From: Actinoplanes liguriensis
GTDB lineage: Bacteria; Actinomycetota; Actinomycetes; Mycobacteriales; Micromonosporaceae
Length of the DNA stretch: 7,286 nucleotides
Direction: 5' to 3'
Assembly (NCBI GenBank): GCA_000715855.1
Contig: KL571335.1
Location: 2,619-9,904, forward strand
Positions 6,334-7,286 of the stretch are shown piece after piece. The notes below the pieces were generated by a model. It was not told the DNA's origin, did not search any database, and saw nothing but the letters and a program-made list of their open reading frames with translations. Within the stretch, counting starts at the first letter, position 1. The number at the start of each line of letters is the position of its first letter. The translations under genes and the position numbers were made by a program.

Positions 6334-6383
6334 AAGTCAACCCTCCGTGCTCTTGTGTCCCTGTGGGGTGCCTCGATCACTGG

Positions 6384-6409
6384 GTTCCCGATTCGCCGGA
6401 ATCCGAAAC
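6384..6409 (-). promoter_or_regulatory. Sigma-B/F-like promoter of the CsbD-family gene
   Basis: On the minus strand, GTTT (plus positions 6406-6409) is followed after exactly 16 nt by GGGAAC (6384-6389). This resembles the GTTT-N14-17-GGGTAT/GGGAAY consensus of actinobacterial and Bacillus general-stress sigma factors. It would start transcription about 40 nt upstream of the ATG at 6333. The match suits a family that is sigma-B-controlled in Bacillus. It is a pattern match only. Confidence 0.5.
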
Positions 6410-6432
6410 GGCGCGGCACCGCGAGGCGGAAT

Positions 6433-7164
6433 ATGATCGCTGTCGTGGATGCCTACTCCGCCCGGGCCTCGTCCTTCGGGGCGGCGGCTGATGCTTACGA
6501 GCGCGGTCGTCCGCCGTACCCGGAGAGCGCCCTTGATTTTCTGCTCCCCGGCGGCACGCCGCGGGTGCTCGACCTCGGCGCCGGGACCGGCAAACTCACC
6601 CGGCAGATCCGGGCGCGAGGCCTCGACGTGACCGCGGTCGACCCGTCCGAAGGGATGCTCGGCGAGCTGCGCCGCGCCGTGCCCGAGGTCGCCGCGCACG
6701 TCGGCACCGCCGAAGCCATCCCACTGCCGGACGCGTCCGTCGACGTGGTGCTCGTCGCGCAGGCCTGGCACTGGGTGGACCCGGCGCGCGCGGTGCCGGA
6801 GATCGCGCGGGTGCTCACCCCCGGCGGGCGGCTCGGCCTGATCTGGAACCTGCGCGACGAGCGCACCGACTGGGTCCAGCGCCTCGGGACGATCATCGGC
6901 GGCGAGGCACGTCGCGAGACCACGATGGGGCCGCCGTTCGGGCCGGTCGAGGCGGCCACGTTCGGGTGGACGCACAGCATGCAGCCGGCCGAGCTGCTGG
7001 ATCTGGTGGCGTCGCGCAGCCGGGTGATCCTGCTGCCCAAGGACGAGCGGGCGGCGGTGCTGGCACAGGTCCGGCAGTTGGTGACGACCCATCCGGCGCT
7101 GCTCGGCCGCGATTCTTACGCGCTGCCTTACGTGACGCAGTGCGCCTACGCCGACCTGCCGTAG
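6433..7164 (+). CDS. Class I SAM-dependent methyltransferase, substrate unknown
   Basis: This is a 243-residue methyltransferase of the Methyltransf_11/25 type. Residues 15-34 (FGAAADAYERGRPPYPESAL) form the N-terminal region typical of this group. Motif I is VLDLGAGTGK (45-54), the SAM ribose-binding acidic residue is D70 in AVDPSEGML, and motif II/III appears as GTAEAIPLPDASVDVVLVAQ (91-110). It is followed by AWHWVD (111-116) and VLTPGGRLGLIWNLRDE. The C-terminal LPYVTQCAYAD is also common in these proteins, so the gene looks complete. ATG 6433 was chosen over the far-upstream open frame because GAGG (6422-6425) lies 7 nt before it and the upstream frame runs through csbD. GTG 6445 is a possible alternative. 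The acceptor substrate cannot be told from sequence. It is divergent from the CsbD gene and has no evident connection with the lysine cluster. Confidence 0.88.
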   Translation: MIAVVDAYSARASSFGAAADAYERGRPPYPESALDFLLPGGTPRVLDLGAGTGKLTRQIRARGLDVTAVDPSEGMLGELRRAVPEVAAHVGTAEAIPLPDASVDVVLVAQAWHWVDPARAVPEIARVLTPGGRLGLIWNLRDERTDWVQRLGTIIGGEARRETTMGPPFGPVEAATFGWTHSMQPAELLDLVASRSRVILLPKDERAAVLAQVRQLVTTHPALLGRDSYALPYVTQCAYADLP

Positions 7165-7286
7165 GACTTGCCCGGCCCGTGTCGGCCGCTTACTCCCTTT
7201 TCGTCTCCCCCTCTTGTCGCTCGCTCCCCTCCGCGCCTCCGCTTCCACCTTCGCCTACGCCCTCGCTCCCGCCCAGGCCCTTCGCC
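7165..7286. other. Non-coding, pyrimidine-rich tail after the methyltransferase
   Basis: No gene is visible here. A weak hairpin CGGCC-N6-GGCCG (7173-7188) followed by a CT-rich run could end methyltransferase transcription. From 7191 to the end only 18 of 96 bases are purines, unlike anything else in the window. This may be a genuine CT-rich spacer or low-quality contig-end sequence. Confidence 0.5.

Noticed and set aside
6337..7248. 303-codon minus-strand open frame opposite the methyltransferase
   Set aside because: It is antisense to a clear SAM methyltransferase and has shadow-type composition, with no recognisable motif.

Overview
The window is high-GC DNA with actinobacterial features: strong third-position GC bias, GTG and TTG starts, and an SD-led divergent operon layout. 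It most resembles a filamentous actinomycete, possibly Micromonosporaceae, but the family is a guess from gene style only. It looks like a short draft or metagenomic contig. Four copies of the synthetic Tn5 mosaic-end (Nextera) adapter are still embedded in it, at 1-15, 2294-2311, 3506-3520 and 5494-5516.

Layout: positions 1-4622 hold a tightly packed minus-strand operon. In transcription order it is kdd (3,5-diaminohexanoate dehydrogenase), a YtcJ-type metal-dependent amidohydrolase, kamD (lysine 5,6-aminomutase alpha) and kamE (beta, cut by the window edge). A 136-bp intergenic region (4623-4758) carries three copies of an ATCTTC/GAAGAT motif. It separates the operon from the divergent plus-strand kamA (lysine 2,3-aminomutase, 4759-6098). 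A strong bidirectional hairpin terminator (6101-6130) then separates kamA from a convergent small CsbD-family stress gene (6142-6333, minus), which has a SigB/SigF-like promoter. Last comes a divergent class I SAM methyltransferase (6433-7164, plus). The final ~120 bases are non-coding and strongly pyrimidine-rich.

Function: KamA, KamDE and Kdd form the front half of the anaerobe-type lysine degradation route: L-lysine to L-beta-lysine to 3,5-diaminohexanoate to 5-amino-3-oxohexanoate. The next steps (3-keto-5-aminohexanoate cleavage enzyme Kce and 3-aminobutyryl-CoA ammonia-lyase Kal) are not in the window and could lie beyond kamE. The amidohydrolase sits inside the operon with only 4 nt to kdd and 14 nt to kamD. 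It has no role in the textbook pathway and is the most interesting biological unknown here.

Caution: the adapter sequences interrupt kamA (apparent frameshift) and the amidohydrolase (twice, by chance in frame). At each internal site the flanking protein belongs to the same gene but a short native stretch appears to be missing. These are assembly artefacts, not biological insertions or pseudogenes. Proteins predicted naively from this contig would contain adapter-derived peptides such as LSLIH.
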